Below are positions 7,511 through 11,037 of a stretch of DNA of 11,037 nucleotides, one piece after another. Every line of letters starts with the position of its first letter. Position 1 is the first letter of the stretch. The notes below the pieces were generated by a model. It had not been told where the DNA came from. It was given only the letters and a program-made list of their open reading frames with translations, and ran no database searches. Position numbers and translations under genes: made by a program. The DNA is from Spirogloea muscicola (lineage: Eukaryota; Streptophyta; Zygnematophyceae; Spirogloeales; Spirogloeaceae), in the NCBI GenBank assembly GCA_009602725.1, contig WELB01000288.1, forward strand, positions 88,365-99,401, given 5' to 3'.

Positions 7511-7878
7511 TGCCGTCTGCCGCCGCTGGCGCGCCTTCGCCCGCGGCGCCCGCCGCGACTTGGCGCTGGAGCCGCACGGCTACTCCGGGATGTCGCCGCG
7601 GCTCGGGCCCCCGCCGGCGGCCGCCGCACCGGTGCTCGAGTGCCTCGGCTTCGAGCTCCGCCCGCCGGGCGAGGGCCTGGGCTTCCTGGCGGCCTTCCCG
7701 GGCCTCACCGAGCTCCACATCAACCTGGACTCGGGCGCGGCCGACCTCACTGCCCTCGAGCACACGCCGCGCCTCCGGCGGCTGACCCTGCACAGCCCCC
7801 AACGCGCGGGCCTTTGCAGCAGCCTCACGTGGCTCACGGTGCTCGAGAGCCTGGCCCTGGAAGGACTGGAAGTGGGAG

Positions 7879-8073
7879 GTGAGCGACAGCGCCAGCCCTC
7901 TGCGCCGCCCTTCTGGCTGCGCGGCCTTAATCGCTTGCGCACTTGCATAGCAAGCATTACAGTATGCAAACGACTGGCGCTGCAATTGGTGTGCTGCAGA
8001 GGAGCACTGCCGCTTGTTGGCAGAAGAGCCTTGACCTTCGGCCTCCTGACGATGCATCACCACGTGCTGGCAG
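7879..8073 (+). other. Intron of unit 3 (phase 1, 195 bases, open in frame)
   Basis: Donor GTGAGCGACAGC, acceptor GTGCTGGCAG, with CTGAC about 27 bases before the acceptor, as in units 1 and 2. The length is a multiple of three and the exon 1 frame passes through it without a stop. Retention would add 65 residues rather than truncate. The spliced form gives the better LRR (LEGLEVGDEDMRKI). Confidence 0.7.
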
Positions 8074-8745
8074 ACGAGGACATGCGCAAAATTACGTCAA
8101 CCTGCGGCGATTTGACGTGTCTGAAGCTCTCTCATCTGAACATATTCCGTGAACATGGAATATCAGACGAGGGCTTGCGTCACGCGGCGGAACACTCACA
8201 GCAGCTTCGGGTGCTTGAGCTGACAGACATCAGCACCATCACGGACGCTGGGGTCTTGCAGATTGCAGCCGCTTGCAGCCAGCTTCAAAGTGTACAGTTG
8301 AGCAGGTGCAATGGGCTGTCCACAGATTTGCCGCTGCGAATATTTGGAAAAGCGCCCCTCCCTCTCCAAGCTGGTCAGTGACCAATTCTGGGTCGAGCGC
8401 TTGTGTGACGTGCTGCAAGAGCTGCCTGGTCTGGAGCACCTGGAGGTGGTACATTTGTTCCTGGATTTTCCTAGATTTCGTGAAGGGCCAGATGTGTTGG
8501 GTGCCTTCATCACCTCTTGCACGAATTTGCGCGATCTCTCCCTGGAAGGTCCAAAGGAGGATCCGAATGACAGAGGACCGCAAAACTTGGACAACCTGTT
8601 ACCCAATGGCAGCGGCCAGATGGAATTTCTCGCTACACTCACCTTGAAGAATTGGAGCATCAATTGGCCACATCTGCTAGGGTTCCTCTTGTTGTGCACC
8701 CCAAGTCTGCAGGCACTCCAACTGCGTGAAGTCAGCTTCAATCAT

Positions 8746-8793
8746 TTCGATGACGAGGGCGCTGAGTACAGTAACTTCGATGACAAGGGCACT
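8746..8793 (+). repeat. 30-base in-frame tandem duplication in unit 3
   Basis: TTCGATGACGAGGGCGCT recurs as TTCGATGACAAGGGCACT 30 bases later. It adds ten residues to an acidic loop between LRRs (FDDEGA then FDDKGT). It is absent from units 1 and 2. Confidence 0.75.
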
Positions 8794-9514
8794 GTTCCTC
8801 ACCACCGCAAGTCACCATTATTGCGCTCCTTGAAATGCTCCCTCCTCCGAAGTTACGAGCACCTGGAGCAGCAGTTCTTGTCCTTTGGACAATGGTGCCC
8901 AAGTCTCACGTCCTTGAGCATCCTTGGCTCTAGGTCTGAGTCGCCCTCTCCCATTAACAGCAAAACGTTGGTGGAGTTGCTCAGCAATCTTAGCTGCCTG
9001 GTTGGTTTTGAGCTTGATGGCTCTGCACGCGATACAGATGATTCGCCTTTGGTGTTAATAAGGTCCAGAGATGCTCCTGACTTTCCAGATGCGTGGAGCA
9101 GCCTTAAGCTTGACTCTGTCAGGAGTCTCTCCTGCCAGCACATGCAACCCCAAGACATGCATCACTTGGTTAGTGTTTGTTCACAGTTGATTCGAGTGTT
9201 CTTCTTGTTCACATACTCTCTGCCTGCCCAAACATTCGCGAGATCGGCCTAGGTGCTTTTGGCAATCGCTTAGGGTGTAGAGTCCCGCTTACCACAACTT
9301 CCAACATGTGCTGCTTAGACTCACCTTGGCGGCTTTCTCATGGTTCACCAAAATATGAGGACATTTATCATGTTCACCGTGACGGCAACCACGACATATG
9401 AGATTAAGGACTTGCTTTGCTTGTCGTGAAGTACGGATATGAGACCAGCACGTGCCCAATGCATAAATGCTCTTACTGACAGTATGCACTTCTTGCTATC
9501 TGCTCATACATTAC

Positions 9515-9625
9515 ATGACAATTGCCAGTATCCTCTGGACCAGTAAGATGTTGCTGCAAGCTTTACTGACATCTGCGTCTTCACATCATAGAAGGAGAGC
9601 CCTAAACTTCGCTATGAGCTCACTT
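9515..9625 (+). repeat. Shared 3' flank of the duplicated unit, copy 3
   Basis: Begins at GACAATTGCCAGTATCCTCT and carries GGACCAGTAAGATGTTGCTG, CAAGC, TTACTGACATCTGCGTC and TATGAGCTCACTTA, matching the flanks of units 1 and 2. Homology fades after about 9625, earlier than in the other two copies. Confidence 0.65.
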
Positions 9626-9950
9626 ATTTCTATTTCCAGCTGCAAGATATTCCGACTCGCGGCTGCTGATTCGGAAGTACTAAGATTCCATTCGCTGCAA
9701 TTGCTTGCATAGCTGTGGTGTTGGGCCCCTTCGGCCCTTTGGACCTGTTATTTATTCTAAGCCTGGCTTTGCTCAACAGAGGATATTGAGCACCCAGTGG
9801 CCACTTGAGCCGCTGTGTCGTTACTGCTTTCCTGGCCCCTTCGAACTTGGTTCATCCATTTTCTGGCCGGCCAATCCCAGCCATCGCCCACTACTGGAAG
9901 AGTCGTTCTCTACAGCTTCTCCACAGCCCCCGCCCCCTTTTGGAAGCCTT
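9626..9950. other. Intergenic stretch without recognised gene
   Basis: No protein or RNA gene recognised. A short inverted repeat GGGCC-CCTTC-GGCCC lies near 9723-9737. Open frames are short and overlap each other. Confidence 0.45.
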
Positions 9951-9954
9951 TTGG

Positions 9955-10345
9955 CCCCTATCCTCAATGGGCGAGCCCTTCTCTTCTCTCTTTTGGCTAA
10001 TGCCTTGCACCAGCTCGCCCTTGCACCAGAAAGCTGGGCGAGCTCTAGTTGGTGGCAGAATGGGCTTCGTATCTGACATCTAGTATTCATGCATCGAGTA
10101 TCGACCTTTATGTATTGACCCGTATGTATTGACCCGTGGTTGCTGAGCGGGTCAATCTGCTGTAGGTTATGTAGATCTTTAGATGTGCTTGCCTTTGTAC
10201 TCGGCCATTTGGCCTACGTTTGTATCAAATCCGCGAGATTCTCTTCGGCATCTCTTTCTTTGGCTTTGGACATTGTCCATTCTTTCTGGGCTGGCTTTGC
10301 CAGCCCCTCTTCTCTATGGGCGAGCCCATTTTCTTTGGAAGAGCT
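9955..10345 (-). repeat. Composite of family B (inverted) bounded by family A cores
   Basis: 10000-10225 is the reverse complement of family B copy 2: CTAATGCCTTGCACCAG, CTAGTTGGTGGCAGA, ACATCTAGTATTCATGC, TTGACCCG, GGTTATGTAGATC and GGCCATTTGGCC. On its left, 9956-9985 has CCCTATCCTCAATGGGCGAG, a family A end without the hairpin. On its right, 10288-10306 has the perfect hairpin GGGCTGGC-TTT-GCCAGCCC, followed by ATGGGCGAGCCC. The two family A pieces lie in the + orientation. B contains a 14-base tandem duplication (TATGTATTGACCCG twice, about 10110-10137). Confidence 0.65.
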
Positions 10346-10399
10346 CAACCATTCCTCATCTTCTTCAATCATTCCTCAATCTAATCGAGATTGATTATC

Positions 10400-10912
10400 A
10401 TCAATTTCGATGAGTAATAATGACTAGAGTGCCAATCATGACTCGGGGCGCCCCGGCTTCCGATGCACGCGCCGCGCGACGCGCTTGTCGGCTAGCGGCG
10501 GGGATCGCCTGCCGGGGATGGTCGGCGCACGCGGTCCGATTCCACGGGAGCGCTAGATTGGAAGCATCGCGCACGTCCAAGGTGGACCAGGTTCGCGATG
10601 AATCAAATCCAACGGTCTGCAGTGCGTTGAGGAAACGTGCTGTTAAGCTAGCGGCGAGTTGCTGACGAGGGGTCTCGATTGGCTGGTACTGCTTCTGCCA
10701 CCGGTTGCGTCGTCACGTGTTTCGCGCCGGGAGGCCGGGGGGGGTCAGCGGCGGGAGGGGAGGGAGAGTGCCCAGTTGGGTGATGGGCTGGTAACACGAA
10801 TGATAGGAAGACGGGGAGGGAGGAGTCTCCTCGCGGAGAGGGAGGGCGGGGGGGTGAGGACCGGGCCTGGCCCCTAGCACCCCCGCCGCCGCATCGGGGC
10901 GAGCTCGCTCCC
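10400..10912 (+). promoter_or_regulatory. GC-rich, promoter-like region before the terminal CT tract
   Basis: No gene recognised. The region is CpG-rich. It contains AATCAAATCCAACGG (about 10591-10605), a G-box core CACGTG at 10714-10719 (TCACGTGT) and CCAAT-type ATTGG at about 10678. It leads into a CT tract like the one in the leader of unit 3. These are weak individual motifs, and the promoter reading rests on position and composition. Confidence 0.35.

Positions 10913-11037
<125 letters not shown>

Larger units (their letters stand above)
7502..9401 (+). pseudogene. F-box/LRR-like paralogue, unit 3 (two frameshifts)
   Basis: A plausible start ATG lies at 7502, followed by an N at 7510. 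The homologous frame resumes at 7512 with AVCRRWRAFARGARRDLALE, a good match to the end of an F-box. Next come the Pro/Ala linker and exon 1 LRRs to 7878. Exon 2 (from 8074) reads GDEDMRKITSTC and ISDEGLRHAA. One extra T in the TTT at 8343-8345 (unit 2 has TT) throws the frame and gives a stop at 8379-8381. LRR similarity continues in the next frame to about 9189. There, 34 bases present in unit 2 are missing, giving a stop at 9250-9252. The remaining tail (CPNIREIGLGAF, then DIYHVHRDGNHDI) is in a third frame ending at 9401. An ATG at 7590 is the first Met if the N is truly one base. The T insertion could be a sequencing error; the 34-base loss is unlikely to be. Confidence 0.7.

Noticed and set aside
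7362-8063. A 233-codon minus-strand open frame opposite unit 3 exon 1
   Set aside because: Antisense shadow of GC-rich exon 1. It crosses the GCC and CT repeats and has no domain.
10420-10665. Plus-strand open frame of 81 codons in the GC-rich region
   Set aside because: Composition-driven Ala/Arg-rich frame with no recognisable domain. The region is better read as promoter or intergenic DNA.

Overview
The window looks like nuclear DNA of a eukaryote. It has GT-AG introns with a CTGAC branch-point-like motif, long CT and GCC microsatellites, many short dispersed repeats, and leucine-rich-repeat (LRR) genes with a GC-rich first exon and a more balanced second exon. F-box/LRR families of this style, with CT- and GCC-rich leaders, are familiar from green plants and green algae. 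I favour that lineage but cannot name the organism. No RNA genes, prokaryotic operons or CRISPR arrays were seen.

The main content is a head-to-tail array of three paralogous genes on the + strand. Unit 1 is at about 1-1856, unit 2 at about 3446-5390 and unit 3 at about 7502-9401. Each has a GC-rich exon 1 (the end of a probable F-box, a Pro/Ala linker and the first LRRs), one phase-1 intron of 186-195 bases, and a long exon 2 with LRRs of the cysteine-containing AMN1/FBXL type ending in the conserved tail DIYHVHxxGN. The duplicated block continues past the stop codons into a shared 3' flank. Only unit 2 reads without interruption. Unit 1 carries two frameshifts (a 14-base tandem duplication and a short deletion). 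Unit 3 carries two others (one extra T and a 34-base deletion). The picture is birth-and-death evolution in a tandem cluster.

The 5' ends are poorly resolved. Units 2 and 3 each have a GCC trinucleotide array followed by a single N just before the F-box end, and the window itself begins 26 bases downstream of the equivalent point in unit 1. The Ns probably stand for gaps of unknown length that have swallowed most of the F-box. The window ends in a CT tract of at least 115 bases preceded by promoter-like GC-rich DNA, which may be the leader of a fourth unit.

The intergenic stretches (about 1970-3290, 5390-7410 and 9400-10900) are built largely from two short dispersed repeat families. Family A has a core hairpin GGGCTGG-loop-CCAGCCC followed by CTCAATGGGCGAGCCC. 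Family B is built around GGCCAAATGGCC. They occur in both orientations. About 200-base inverted copies of B flank unit 3. A possible relic of a transposase-like protein lies antisense in the 3' flank of unit 1. If functional, the gene family would supply SCF-type ubiquitin-ligase substrate receptors; this is inferred from protein architecture only.
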